From contig JAEMWC010000251.1 of the NCBI GenBank assembly GCA_016490735.1, positions 1 to 64,000 of the forward strand: a DNA stretch of 64,000 bases, in the 5' to 3' direction. Source of the stretch: Pachyseris speciosa (lineage: Eukaryota; Cnidaria; Anthozoa; Scleractinia; Pachyseridae). Below the pieces are notes generated by a model, which searched no databases, was not told the DNA's origin, and saw only the letters and a list, made by a program, of their open reading frames with translations. Positions 14,052 through 28,600 of the stretch are shown here, piece after piece (position 1 is the stretch's first letter; each line of letters starts with the position of its first letter). Position numbers and translations under genes: made by a program.

Positions 14052-14700
14052 CTAAACCAAATTTTCATAGCTTATGTAAAGGACTCCTCATTAACCATGT
14101 GGACATACCTGGTGGACAGTAGTGTCCTGTGAAGCACAAAGCAGTTGGTGATGAGTTCCCCCTGAGACAGAACCAGCCCTTAGGACACTCATAGCACTCT
14201 TCTTGTGACTTTAAGTTAGTGAGGTTGGTCCATGATCCTGCTACACATGGATACTGGGTGGGACTCTGGGTTTCGAGAGGACAGTAATGGCCTGGACAAA
14301 AACAAAAGTAACAGGAGTATTACTCTAATAAAATAACTCCTTGAAAACTGGCACATACCGGTAGGTTAGTTAATACTAGATAATAGAAGTGTTACAGGTT
14401 CGAATGTGGTTAGAGGAATGTAGTTTGAAGTCCAGCAGAACGCAGGGATGTCGGAACAGCAACAAGGAGATTTATTCCACAAGAACGTAATGATTTCTGC
14501 TTACACAACTCACAGCTCTTCCTGGCTTGAGAGTTAAAATGCGACCTCTGTCACACTTGAATGAATGCGGCCTCACCTCTTGTAAATACTACACAATCAA
14601 TCGATACTCTACATCTCTAGCTCAGTGGCTAATATACCTCTTACATAAAATTCTAGAACCTTCTTAAATAGGCTAAAATTAGTAGCAGAGCACCATACCT

Positions 14701-14732
<32 letters not shown>

Positions 14733-14777
14733 AAAGTGGCTAGCGGTATTGCTCGTGGGCGCGTACGCACGACGACG

Positions 14778-14810
<33 letters not shown>

Positions 14811-17800
14811 AATCAATACTTGAGCCCAACATGGCGGCCATACTCCACCTGACCAGAGCCTGACCAGCTAGTTTACAGTGCAAGAACAGCGCACATCGCA
14901 CATCTCTGATATTGGACATCCATGGTATGGTCAATTGACACCTGTCAAAACAAGGCATCCGCTGACCAGTATCATATGAGCATATCGCGGGCTCAAGTTT
15001 AGAGCTCATCAAGGTCAGCTGTTTTTTTTTAAGTTGACCGCTGACCAGACACTGGCTTTTAATTGGATCACATGCTCAAGCCTGATTAACTTAACCAAAA
15101 CAAGGCTTAATTTTTTGCGCGCTTTCTCCCATGCGGCAGCTGCACAGCTCGAAATTTCACATTCAGTTCATTCGGTTGGTTTCCTCATTATGAGCAAAAC
15201 AATTTCATCTTCGATCGAAGTTTGTCTTTTAATTCGCGTAAAAAGCATAACAATTAACTTGTCAAAAGATCCTCCGGAAGGTGAAAAGCCAGGAGCCGCG
15301 AAAGATTTTCTCAGGAAAAGCTTCAAACTTGGATTGATGGTGTGGTTAAAAACAAAATGATTTAACACTTCGAGGGCTTTGCTGTCACTTTACCAGGGCA
15401 TCTTGCAGCTCACCAAGTAAGCAGATCACCGGCATTAATGGGAGGAACGAGTAGCTCAAACTCTGTGGAAGAAGTTCTTTCTTTGGACAAACCCTTTGCT
15501 TTTTGCGGATGCGTGTTTTTACTAAAGTGGAAGCTTGCGTATTTTCAAGTATTAGAAACCTCTACAACACAGGACACTGAGGTAAATTAAATAAATTGAA
15601 GCTTAACATTTGGTTTAATCGTTGTTACTTTTGTTCAAGAATGAAACTTGTATTTTTCTCTCAAATGGATGTAAATAACAATTATCTCTACTCGTTTTTG
15701 ACGCAACGAAGTTGTTGAATTGTTTGTTTGTTTTGTTGCATTGTTTTGTGAATGAGTGTTTTTACTCTGCTTGGCTGACTGTTTTTCGACCTCGGTGCCT
15801 CAACAGCATTAAGAAACTTTTGCTCTTATCTTATTAACACATAATCGCAATGAGTCCTCGTAAAATTAAGGATTAAAGCCCCGGCTAAACGATCACACAT
15901 TTTCATTCAACATCATCAGTTGTCAAAAATAACGTTGGGTGGCTAAACGCATAAACAAAATAGGGCCGTTTATACGAGAGAAAATAAGCCGTGGCTTACT
16001 CTGGCCACGGCTTACATAAGACGCAAACACTCTGTATAAATGGTACAAAATCTACGTTCACGGCTTTCTCAAGCTGCGGCATATCCTGGCCTAGGAGTTT
16101 TTACTCGTATAAATGGTTCCTTTCACATCTTATGTAATCTGCGGCCAGAGTAAGCCGCAGCTTATTTTCTCTCGTATAAACGGCCCTAAGGTTTGACAAA
16201 ACACTAGACAGATTGAGTCCACAGAACGATTTTTTTGCGTATCATTGCTGAAATTTTCAACGTTATGTGTTTCATTTGGTTACTTTTTACCGTTTGTGCA
16301 CAATTTGTTTGTTGGATTCATTAAACTATCCAACATTTCTTCGTAATGCGAAATGTTGGATGAAAAGGTTTGATTTAGATTGAACAAGGAAAGCCATTTA
16401 ATGCACTATTGAGAGAGGTAGCTAAACCTTCAAAGATGCTTGTCCAACGATGTTGAATGAAAATATTTGATCGTTCTTTGGTTGCTAAACTTGTTTTCAA
16501 ACAAACACACGCCTCGACTGTATTGTTTTCTTGTAATGTTTTGAGGTTTTTGAACTGCAGTCAATTCCTGTTGACTGCTCTAAATATAAAATATTGGCGC
16601 AAGGAAAGCCATGCAGTGTTGCTCAATACCAGTAAAAATAATAATAATCGTGGAGCTCCACTTTTGGGCTTGGCTAAATCTATATATTACCATAATTACA
16701 ACGTTGACGAAAACTGCTAATTCATGCTGACGCAATGTGAAGATATGCCTATTTAATATTCGAGAATATTCAAGACATGCAAGAATGTTCCAGACAGTCA
16801 CGCAACGCCTAAAAGCAATTTTTATACATAACAAGAAGATTCTTAGCATAAAATTGCTAGTTCTGGACTGGTGCTCAGGCTAAGCATTTTACTATACTAA
16901 AATAAAATCCAACATGTTCTGAAGTTGGGACTTATGTTACAAGCACTCTTAGTTGAATAGTTCAGCCAACCTTACGAATGTGTCGATTTGCAAGATAAGG
17001 ATCCACGTTACCTTTAGCACATTCCTGTGGAGGTTTCTGCCTGCCTCCAGTGCCTGCTTCACATGACTGCCTTTCTGGGCATGAGGTACATTCTCTTGCG
17101 TGTGTCAGATCATGTCGATCAGTGAATGTGCCTGGTGGACAAGCATGGATTGTCTCGTTAGGTAGTGATGATCCTGCAGGGCAGTAGTACCCTGCGTCAC
17201 ACTTGACTGGTGGCCATGTCAGACCCGAGCGAGGACAAGCCATGCCTGAGATACACGATCGACAATCTGCCAATGATTCACGACGAATCAAGGAGTTGAA
17301 AGTACCCCTGGGACAAGGCACAGGTTCCTGGGTTCCCCGTTCGCAATAGTATCCTGGAGGGCAGTCCTTGCAGTCTAATCTACCTATGAATATGGATTGC
17401 AATAATAATTATTAAGATATGTTTTCACCATATGGTATTAACAGAGCAGAAAAACACAATATGGTGTTTAGGATGATATTTAAAGCCACCGCTGAATATT
17501 GAAATGTTTGAAATCAAAATCACTCAGATCTTTGAAATTTACCACTTGTCCCTTTTAAATAATTTTTATCACATACACGCATTCATATAATTTCATTCAG
17601 TTCTTACTCTGTGCTCCTTGTTCTTCTGTGTACGTCCCAGCATCACAGGGATGAACATTAGGCCCTGTGGTTTCGTCTGGACAGTAGTGCCCCGCAGGAC
17701 ACAGTCTGTCACCATACTGATCACCGGCTGGACAGTAATAGCCAGGTAGACAATTAAGGCATTGATCTTGTCGTTCAAGGCCTATTTCCTTGTTGAAGGT

Positions 17801-20800
17801 ACCAGCTGAACATGGATGCTCAAATTGTGTTCTTGTTCCTTCTTCACAAAAGTGACCAGGTGGGCACTTCAATCTGTGTAAAAAAAGTAAATATAAAATA
17901 CTAGTTTAGTCACAGTGGCGTAACTAGGGAAGGGTACTGGGGACATAGGGGCCTTAACCTTTAGCTAAGGTTCAAAGCCCAAAGGGGGCTTGCCCAGGCA
18001 ACGTCATGACAGAGAGGTGAACACCTTTTTGAGGTTTGAAACTGGATTAACAATCTTTTGGTGGGCCAAATGCTTGATTGAACTAACCATTTTCACTCTA
18101 AATCACCACACTTTGGATCTTGCCACTTGAGTTTCTTGACTCAAATGAACTTAACATTTAAAACAATCACACACCTTTGAAGGAATAAGCTGAAGAAGCT
18201 GCTGCATTCAGAATGCCTGTTCTATAGGTGATGTAGTTTTTGGAGTTCTATGGCAAAGTCTTATACTGCAACCACTTAAATATATGGTATTTTCTATTTC
18301 AATATTTACAGGACTTCTGTGGTAAAGTTGCACCAACAATGCATTATATTGGCCTGGTAATTATTCCTGAATCTTGAAATGCACTAATTTCTAGCCAAAG
18401 TAGTAATTTAGTAATTTAAATTAATCCAAAATATACCTGTAAGTGGGATACCCCCTGGTTGCTGCAGGGCAGTAATATCCTGCAGGGCATGCTGGACATC
18501 CTTCTGCTTGACTTGCTGCACCAGTTATGTTACCATATGTACCTGATGGACAAGCTGCTTCTCTTAGGCCATCTTCACAATAAAAGCCCAATGAACATAG
18601 CCCAGAAGGTGGCGTTGGAGAAGTGTCAGAGCCCTTACAAGCATACCCAGGACTGCATGGTGAGCATGCAGTTGCTGATTTGTTGCTGTATTGGCCAGCA
18701 GGGCAAGGCAGCGGAACAGAGTCTTTGCGGACAACTCCACAGTAATGACCAGCTGGACACTCAGTGCAAGAAGTCGCAAAACCCAAGCTGTAAAATCCAT
18801 CTGGACAATCAATGGGCTCGGCTGTGATGTTTGGGCAGAAAGAACCAGCAGGACAAGGAGTGCAGGCCTGCACAAACAATAAGAATATGAGATAAATAAT
18901 GTAACAGGCTAAGAAGTAGAGTTGGATTTTTTTTTTACTTCTTTCAGAGTGCTTAATTAGGTGATGACATTAACTACTACCCAGTTAGCTCAGTTGGTAG
19001 CTCTGGACTGCTAAGCAGAAGATTGTGGTTCAAACACCATGGTGGACCACAAACCAGGATTTTTTAATTAATTAAAAGTAACTGGTAAAATCATGCTGGT
19101 TATGTGCTCAACATGAGGCCTTCCAGGGATAGAAGCGACATGCGACATGGCTCCAAAAACAGGTGACAATCTTCTCCCAAAATAACGATAACCAACAGAA
19201 ATTGACAGAAAACGCGCGACGGCGACAATTCACTTTCCATTCCTCTTCGTTTTCTTGCAACAGTGACATCTGTCCCTAATGAAACAAGTGAGAGACGGAG
19301 ACGTAAACAAGGGAAAAAGACCACACCCTTGGAAGGTCTCCAACATCTGCCTCAGTATAGACAACTGTGCCATTGTGCAGTGACATTAAATGGTTGGGCG
19401 CATCATTAGAAAAGAGTACGGGACGTAGTTCCCGGTGTGGTGGTCAATCTCTACTAGAATGAGGTTATAGGGGAGTGATTTGCAGTTATGGGCCAACAGT
19501 AATTGGCGCAAGCTGATGTATTGTCCCTGCCAGGTCTCTGGCGAAGCTAATAAAATAAAATAAAATAACTTGCAAGATACAGGTACAAGTGACTATCAAC
19601 AAGTCAGCATTTTTTACAGCAATGGTCTTTCCAATTACCAAAAAAAAAACTCTGTATTTTTATAAGCCAATAAAATTGGCATCCCAGTTCAGTATTCTAC
19701 TGACATGTGTTTCCAGCCAATTCACATTAATGTTTAATATACAATAACATCACTAAGTAAATTGGTCACCAATGACAGATGTAAGAACTGGCAATTCCAG
19801 TCGTAAGCCGTTGTTTGCCTGAGCAAATGGGTAATGTTTTATGCAAATTTCATATAATTAATGATCAACCTAACATGTCTAAAGTAGATGACTGTTGATC
19901 TCATGCAAAGACCTTTACAGTGTACATGGAAACTTCCCTTCTCTGGTGTCTTTAATTGAACAATTCTCCTTTCCAAAGTTAAAAATTTTCTCTTGGTACA
20001 CAACCATTAGGGAGACATGACGTATGGTATGCAGTTACCTTGAAGCTCACCGTATTCCTTCTTCAGACAGTTTATCTTTAAATCATGTGTTTACTCAAAC
20101 AATTGATACTCAGTTAATCCATTTTTCAATTTGTTTCATAAATTATGTTTTATCACCAGGTTTAAAAGCTTTGAAGTTAGAAATATTTAGTTTCATTGTA
20201 CACTCCAGAGGGAAAAAGAGAATTTCTTGATATGTCTTTAGTAAGACAAGTGGATCTTGCAGTGTAGGATACATTTGTTAGAACATGGAATAATTTTCAT
20301 GAAAGTCAAATTGATGGGTTATGTGAAAAAAATTTTATTTAACTGATTAATTCTGGAAAAGTAATTAATATATAACTGGCAAATTTATAGCCTGTTAGCA
20401 ATGATAACAATTAAGTCTTTAAGTATAGTTTGCAAATTAAAGGTTCTGTTGCATGCTTTTTATTTTAAATGCTGTTTATATATACTCACGCCACGTTTAG
20501 GAGGAGCATTTAATCCCCCGCCTTGTTGCTAACAAAACAAAATTTGCATTTAAAGAGCATTCATTAGTTTATTAATTAAATTTTAAAGCTTTCACATTTA
20601 AATATAATACTATTAATAAAGAATAAAGGTCATGTTAAGTCATCTCTCACGTTGCATAAAGCACAAACAAAAACTTTAAACAACATAAAAAGTCTGAAAA
20701 TCATCAACGTCGTTATTTTTAAATGAGCAATTAGAAGCAATATAAGAAACTATTACAAAGTAAATTGAATAAAAGCCTTAAAAAAGAGCATTTCAATGAT

Positions 20801-22532
20801 GTGAAAGCTCCTGACAAGTATCTCAAAAGCAAATGACAAATATATTTTCATACATTCATCAAATCATTACTACCGGTATATTATGTCATACAGCCAACCT
20901 TAAGTCAGCACATCTGAAAACCTACCTACAGTATGTTACACCAAAAGACCTATGATGTAAATCACTGTTTGTACACTGTAATATTGCACTATTGAACATA
21001 CAATACAATAATTTTCTGCGAATCAGTCTGTATTTAAAAACCCCACTGAACTATGCTTTCTTTTGAAGCTTTGACACAGCATATGGAAAATTAATAGTTA
21101 CTAATGGCAAAATTAAAGTTCATGCCTTGCTTCAGAAAATAGCATATTATATACCTGCCAACTTTTTTCCAGGTCAAATGTGTGAGATTTTTGTCTCCTT
21201 GTGACCAGAATTTTCCGAAAATGTTCTGGTGACTCTCAATGATTTCTTGAAGACTTCCAAACACTTCCAAAGCTATTTCAATTCATTTCCAGTCCCTCAA
21301 ATGCAAACTGAAATGCGACATTTTAGCATGTTCTGATGCAGTTAGGACTCAAACTCACATTAAGCGTTGTTTGTTGGAACATTTACAGGAAAATTGAATT
21401 AAATTTTTGCTTAAAATGTGTTAAAGAACTTTGAGTAGTCACCCGGATTTCTAAGTCAGGCATGGGAAATTGTCCCCAATGCCTGAGATTGACATTGTTG
21501 GTCCGCAGGTGCGAGACTCATGCATAATGCATGAGAGTTGGCAGGTATAATATTACATAGCTGACACTAGAAATTATTCATATTATTGAAGGACATACCT
21601 GTGACTTCCCTAAGGTATAATAGCCAGCAGAACACTGAATCTGGAAATCGTCCGTCTTGGATGGGCACGCGTAGCCAGCTGGACACTCTGTACAGTTCTG
21701 CTGTCCCCCTTTACTGTAAGTGCCATCTGCACATTCTATCTCTTGGCTTGAGGTAGTACTGGGACAGCGATATCCTGGCGGACATACTGTACAGTACTGG
21801 AGAGGAAATCAAACGGTTGATTATTCCAAAAATCATCCCAATTTCTGAATCATCAAAGTACAGTCATATCCGGACCTCCAATATCCGGATTTCTCAATTA
21901 TCCAGACTTGCTTCTAAAGTTGGTCCCAGTTTTAATACAGGACTATTAATTAGCCACGTTTAAGATCCGTAGTAAAACTTCTTTCCCTTCTTTCCTCTTC
22001 AAAACACAAATCTGTACACATTTTGAGCTCACACATGCCGTACTACTGCAATGCATTTCACTGAGCTCTGATTTGCTCACATGTTCTTTGTTGCTAAGTG
22101 AAATTTCACGCTCCATTTGTTTAATCATTCAGTTTTATTTTTGGCTCATTGCTATTCATATTCTTGATTATCCGGACTCTCGATTATCCTGACTTGTCGG
22201 CTCAGTCCCAACGAGCCCAGATAATTAAGGTTCGACTGCGATTTGATATATGACATTGGCAAATGGGAGCAGGGTTGGCGCAGTGGTGAGAGCGCTCGCC
22301 TTCCACCAATGTGACCCGGTTTCGATTCCCGGACTCGGGGTCATAAGTGGGCTGAGTTTGTTGGTTCTCTACTCTGCTCCGAGAGGTTTTTCTCTGGGTA
22401 CTCCGGTTTTCCCCTCTCCCCAAAAACCAACATTTGATTTGATTTTATTTATTTAGAGTTGATTTGATTTAGTCTCCCCAATTAGTAGAGCATCTGTGCT
22501 CAGCTAGATAGATTTGAGACTTAAATAAAGTG

Positions 22533-22600
<68 letters not shown>

Positions 22601-25600
22601 ATCAAGGGTTGGATTTTAAGGTGTTCACCCACCTTCTTTCCAATAGATAAAGCCAGAAGGGGCAAGGGTATGTGAGATATGCATTTTTTAATCCTTTTGC
22701 TACAATATCAATTTACATGTTCTCCTCACAGGCCTCTGTATGTTTCTAACGGTGGACGTTGAGAGAAGTAATTTTCTTTTTAAGTGCACCACAGTTCACC
22801 ACACTTAAGTGATCATTTCCTTGTTTCTCATAACCTCTTTGATTGATCAAGTAAACTGATATTGTGGGAAGAAATTGGATGCTGGTCATTATTGGAGTTG
22901 ACTTGCTTATGATTGCAGAATTTGAGTCATAGTCAATTTAAAAAGTGAGTTAACTGTCATAAAAGGGACATCTTGAAGGAAAAACTATAGGCAAAATAAA
23001 GCTGTTGACATACTGTTTGTGATCCCACTGAATATTGTCCTGGTGAGCAAGTGACAGTCTGATTGGAATGTGTGTTTGGGCATGCTTGGCCTGCAGGGCA
23101 AGCGATACAAGTATTTTGGCTGCCAACGGAGTATGTGCCCTGTGGAGACAGAGAAAATAACCTCATGTGAATAAAAATCACGATCAACATCAATCATACT
23201 CAGGATTAACACATCAGCATCAATCCCACTGTTTATGCCATTTTAACAAACACCATTATCAGTATCAACATTGCTGTCGATCTTGATTTCCATCACCACA
23301 ATCATCAGCGACACCACTACCATACCATCTTATCATCATCATCGTCACCATCATCAATCACCATTATCATTATCATCACCACCACCACCATCATCACCAT
23401 CACCATCATCATCATCACCATCATCATCAGCAGCAACATCAATATCACCATCATCATCACCATCCTCAACATCACCACTAACTGCTGCAACAGCAGCGTC
23501 ACCATCACTATCAGTATCATCATCATCATCACCATCATCAGTAACAGCAGCAACATCAGTACCATCAACATCATCATCACCATCAGTATCACCATTATCA
23601 TGATGATCATCACCATCCTCAATATCACCACCACCAACTGCTGCAACAGCAGCATCACAATCACCATCATTACCATGCATCATCATCATTACTACCCCTT
23701 CTTCCATGAATCATCCTATTAAGGATAGTCATTTCTATCACTGTCATCATCATCACTGTCATCATCCTTTTCACTGCAAATGACGTCCTTACTCTCTTTA
23801 CCATAATCATCATCACACCATAGCCACCATGTGTATTGCCATGATAACCATTGCCATTATCATGGCTGTCACTAAATTTTGAGGTAAGCAGGGTATATGC
23901 AAAATGTCCGGGGAAATTCCCCAGCCACCAGCCCTTAATGACAACCCCGCAAATTATTATCATAGTCATAGAACATCCTCAGCATTATCATCACCATCAT
24001 CACCACAACAACACAATGATCAACGTCATTCACTCAATCAAGATCAGTCAACTTCTTTAAAATCTGAGTCGGACAGTAGCATTATTACAGATTTTTGTTG
24101 ACCAGCTATCACTATTTATTTCCTCCTATCTATGTCAATAAATATCCATCTATAAACCAAATGTACCAACTAATATAATATTTAATGTACTGGTAGTCTG
24201 TTTGATTTCCTACTATTGAAAATGATATACACTGACAAAATTAATATTAATTGCCAGATATCAAAGAGGTCGATCGATGCTAAGAAGAGTGTGATTGGAT
24301 GCTACAAAACACTCAAAACACCCACCGGCAGGCATTTTACATTTCCAGTTCCATCGCTACTAGGGCACTGCCATCCACTGGGACATGGAATACACCGTTC
24401 CTGTTTGCCCCAAGAAAATGTTCCAAAAGCACAGTCTGTCTCTGTCGACACGTTAGTTGATGGGCAGAACTTGCCCTGTGGGCAAACAGTACAATATTGG
24501 GCTTTTCCAACAGAGTATGTTCCTAAAGACAGAGAAAAAAGAATATGTTAAAACTCACCAGCACTTGTTTATAATCTACAAGGTACTACAAGTATGCAAT
24601 TTAATTATATTAGCTTTGGGCCATATTTCAAATTTAATTTTACTTCTTAATTTTTAGTGTCAATTTCAAATCAGGTGTAACTTGTGAGAGACAAGTATGC
24701 AATTTAATTTAATTAGGTTAGCTTTGGGCTGCATTTAAATTTCACCTCTTAGTTTTTAGTATGATTGTATGGGAATTTAGTTTCCCCCAATTACTCTCCA
24801 GTCATGCACTTTTTGTTTTGTATTAAATTACCGGTACTTGTATTTGCATGACAAAGTATTATTAAAGTTTGAGACTATAAAGAGAATGAAGATGTGAGTA
24901 ATCATCACAATTATGAACGCTACTTTGAAGTATTCGTGAAAATAAAGTCTGAAAAGCCTGTGGTATGCATACAAAGTAGTTCAAGGTTTTAAAGGGAATG
25001 TCAACTCTTACAACAAATGCATGCTGAATTCATGGCTATAATTACTAGATTTCAAATTTTGTTTTAAAATGTGAATATAACATTTAAGACGTGTGATGGT
25101 TGCAGCTATTGTCAGGAAGCAAATGAAGTAGAAAATCCTTTGTGTTGAACAACAGGGCAACCATCATGTATCATCAAATCCAAACTGGCCGTGCCCATGA
25201 AACTTAACAGCGAAAATAGGCGATGATATCCATTTTTTTGAACACTTAAATGTTATATCTACATTTTAAAACAAAATTTGAAATCTAGTTATCATTTCCT
25301 ACAATTAAGTGTCAATTTGTTGTAAGAGTGGAGGTTCCCTTTAAGTCTTTGGGGGCCACTATAGTCCTGATCAAATGAAAAAGAAACAAACATCACCAAC
25401 AACCTGGCTCGCACTGTCTTGAGGGCATCAGTACAGTTGATGGGCATTCCATCCCTGCTGGGCAGTCTGTGCACACAAGACTATGAGCAAGTGAATATTG
25501 ACCTGGATCACAGGGGATGGGATATACCTGTGACATATAAAGCACATCAGTGAATCAGTGTCCATGTAGGATGCTTGATCTTCCTAAATCTGCCTACAAT

Positions 25601-28600
25601 AGGGGTGGTGAATGGTTCTCCAAACAATACGATTTGGATAATTTGATTGCTTAGTTTTGAACAACTAGATTTATACTTAAACAATTAGATTATTCGCTCT
25701 CGATTTTTGTGTGATAGCTGATTCGGGCTGTGCCCCCATCAGCTATCACACGATAGAAATCTCAAGCTCATAATCTAATTGTTAATTAACTTTTTACAAA
25801 AGGACAAATAGACCAAACCTATGCAAACCCAGACTCAAAGGTCAGTTTGATTTCTTTGGTGTGGAATTCTTGGAAACAAGGCTACAATGATGGTTAAAGA
25901 TGTCTTCAACATTGGGAATGGAAGTGGTGAGTTGCAGTAACTCTTAATCAATGACTTAAATAGATGCCAACTGGTCGTAGATAATGCAAGTGTTTCACTT
26001 ACATCAGTTGTTGGACATTTATGGCCAGCAGGGCAAGGCAAACATCGCACTGACTTGCCAACACTGTAGGATCCATTCAAACAGGCTGTCGCATTTGATC
26101 TGAAAACAGAATTCATGACAAAGTGTTAGAATGGGTTGTACATCAGTGGAGGGGAGGAATGGTAAGTCTTGCTCTTGCTTCACATTCTTCAACCAACCTG
26201 TAATGCATATGTGGGACATTTCTAGTGATGCTTGTGGGATGTGGCTTGGAGTATCAGTAGAGTTTTACTTATCTAAATACCCTCCCTAAAGCCCCCCAAG
26301 ATATGATTTGAGTAAGGTCACAATTTAAAAGTAAGATTCACCAGATAAGAGTGCAAAAGTAAGACAAAGTAAACAAAATGATGCTGTGGATCTGTTAAAG
26401 GTCCCTTTTTAGATTGTTAGCTCGGCACATAACAAGCTCACTGCTGCCAACACAACCAGTTGAAGTCAAATCTCACATCAACATATCGGCTCTTCAGAGA
26501 CCAAAACTTGCACCACTTCTGCCTCTGCATGTAAATGTGGATAGCTTCATAATCTCCGCAATACTGAAACTCAGTGGACCCTCAGCCCTTTGCTTTGAAA
26601 CTTGTATGACTATTTTGAAGAATGTTGACCATTGCAGTTAATTAGTTGATAACACTTACTCAGGGTTAAGGCACTTAAATCCAGCTGGACAATCGCTGCA
26701 TGCCTCTTTGCCTGCCTCACCAAAGGTTGTTGTGCCAAGTGGACACCGAACAGCTCTCTGTTTGGGTGATGGGCACATGTATCCGATGGGACACTCGGTG
26801 CAATTTGCTTGACCACGCACAGAGAAGCTACCTGACACACATGGGGAAATGGAGGAGCTAGGAGAAGGACAGCTGTATCCAGCAGGACAGTGTTTGCAGG
26901 ATGTGGCACCCTGTTGGAAGAATTATTTGATACCACACATGTCAAACTTTAGTATATAAAAATATTGCAAGGTTACAGACAACACCATCTTCTTTAATTG
27001 ACTCCATTTTGGCACACATACAAGCAAGTTATTCTGAAGGAATTTCACATCACACTTAACAAAGAACCTGGTTTAGTTATTAGGAAAATGTAATAACAGG
27101 ACTGTGCTCTAGCAGCACCCAGTGGCCCGTGGTAACTTACTTTTGCCTTTGGGTGACAAGGAAATCTTAGTTTTTGCACCAAATCAAATACTGTCCATCC
27201 TGCATTTCAAGGGTTCACAGTTTCGGGCTCCCAAAAATTTTTCATTAGCCTTGAATAAAGTAATTCATTATGTTCATGGCTTTTGATAAAATAGTTAAAT
27301 GGGGTTAAATTGCATTTAACCTAGTTAAAGTCTTTGCTCAGTTTATTCATTTGCTGTTAGCCTTTCTGGCTTATGTCTGACGTCTTCAGGCAGTCCAGTG
27401 GTCAGCAGCGGTCCTGTTTAATTTATGCATGCACCTTTTCCACGTGCTGGTAAATTTTACTTGCTCTGCATACGGGGCGTTGCAGCTCGTGTGTTTTCGA
27501 GTATTTCCTCTCCATTCCCTCCCTTTAATTTTCTTCTTATTATTATTATTTTATTATTATTATCATTATTATTTATTTATTTTGTTTCTTCCACTGAACT
27601 CCTAGTTCAGTGTGACGGGTGCTTGGTTTGGGGCCTGGTGTGGCAGGTGGGGCTTGTGGCTGGGTTGCGGGTACGGCAGGCTTATGGGGTGTTCTACCAA
27701 CCTGGGTTTGGGTCGGCAGTACCAGCCTCCAGGTCCCTGAGCACCCAACCTCCACTTGCGACGCAGACGTTAATACTGAACTACATTTCTTTCATGACAA
27801 CCAGGCTCTGCCAACCAAGGCAAATGTTTCTGTACAATACCCCTCAATTCAGGACACAATAACAACACATTACCTTTTGGCTGTATGTTCCAATAGAACA
27901 GTGTTTTGGCGCCTGAGCAGGATCATTACAGGCCTGACCAGCTTCACATTCTGTACAAGATGCATCACCCTGAAGGGAGAAGTACCCAGCTGGACACGGC
28001 ACTGGAGGCTGAGTGTTGTTACCACAACTGTATCCTGCAGGACACGGGACACACCTTGGAATCTGCAAAAATGTAAAATAAGCAGTGTGAGTTGAAAATG
28101 TTTTTTTCTTTTATTTCCTTTTCAGGAGTTCTACTTAACAAATTAGATTATGAGCTTGAGATTTTTATTGCATGATAGCTGATGAGGGCACAGCCCAAAT
28201 CAGCTATCATGCATAGGAATCAAGAGTGAATAATCCAATTCCAATATACTAGTCATTCAAAACGAAACAGTTAAATTATCTAAATCAACCTGGCAGGCAC
28301 TTTGAAAACACAAAGAAGAGGCCGCCATTTTGTTGACAACTTCTACTCACTATCTATCACAGAATAGATAGCGAGTAGCATAGCCAATCAGAGAACAGCG
28401 CCTGTGATAGATCACTAGTAAATTTAAAATCAAAATACACTGTAGACATTTGTCAACCATATCATACACTAAAGAATAAAACAACCATATTGTAGACATG
28501 TGTACTCTTTACAAAACTGAGTGCAGTGATAAAAATATGAATTATTTTAACTCAAGATATTATTCCTTCCTTTCTTTTCTTCTTTAATTTTCATTTTAAT

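Noticed and set aside
17913..17995. hAT-like transposon from CAGTGGCGTAACTAGG
   Set aside because: Only one end was found, so no element could be delimited.
18459..18882. Plus-strand and alternative-frame ORFs over exon 31
   Set aside because: Shadows of the minus-strand cysteine-rich exon; they lack the C-x-x-C-P pattern.
23271..23707. Three 110-120-codon frames (Ser/Pro, Asp/Gly, Met/Val-rich)
   Set aside because: Products of a CAT/ATC microsatellite; open in several frames at once, as expected for simple repeats.
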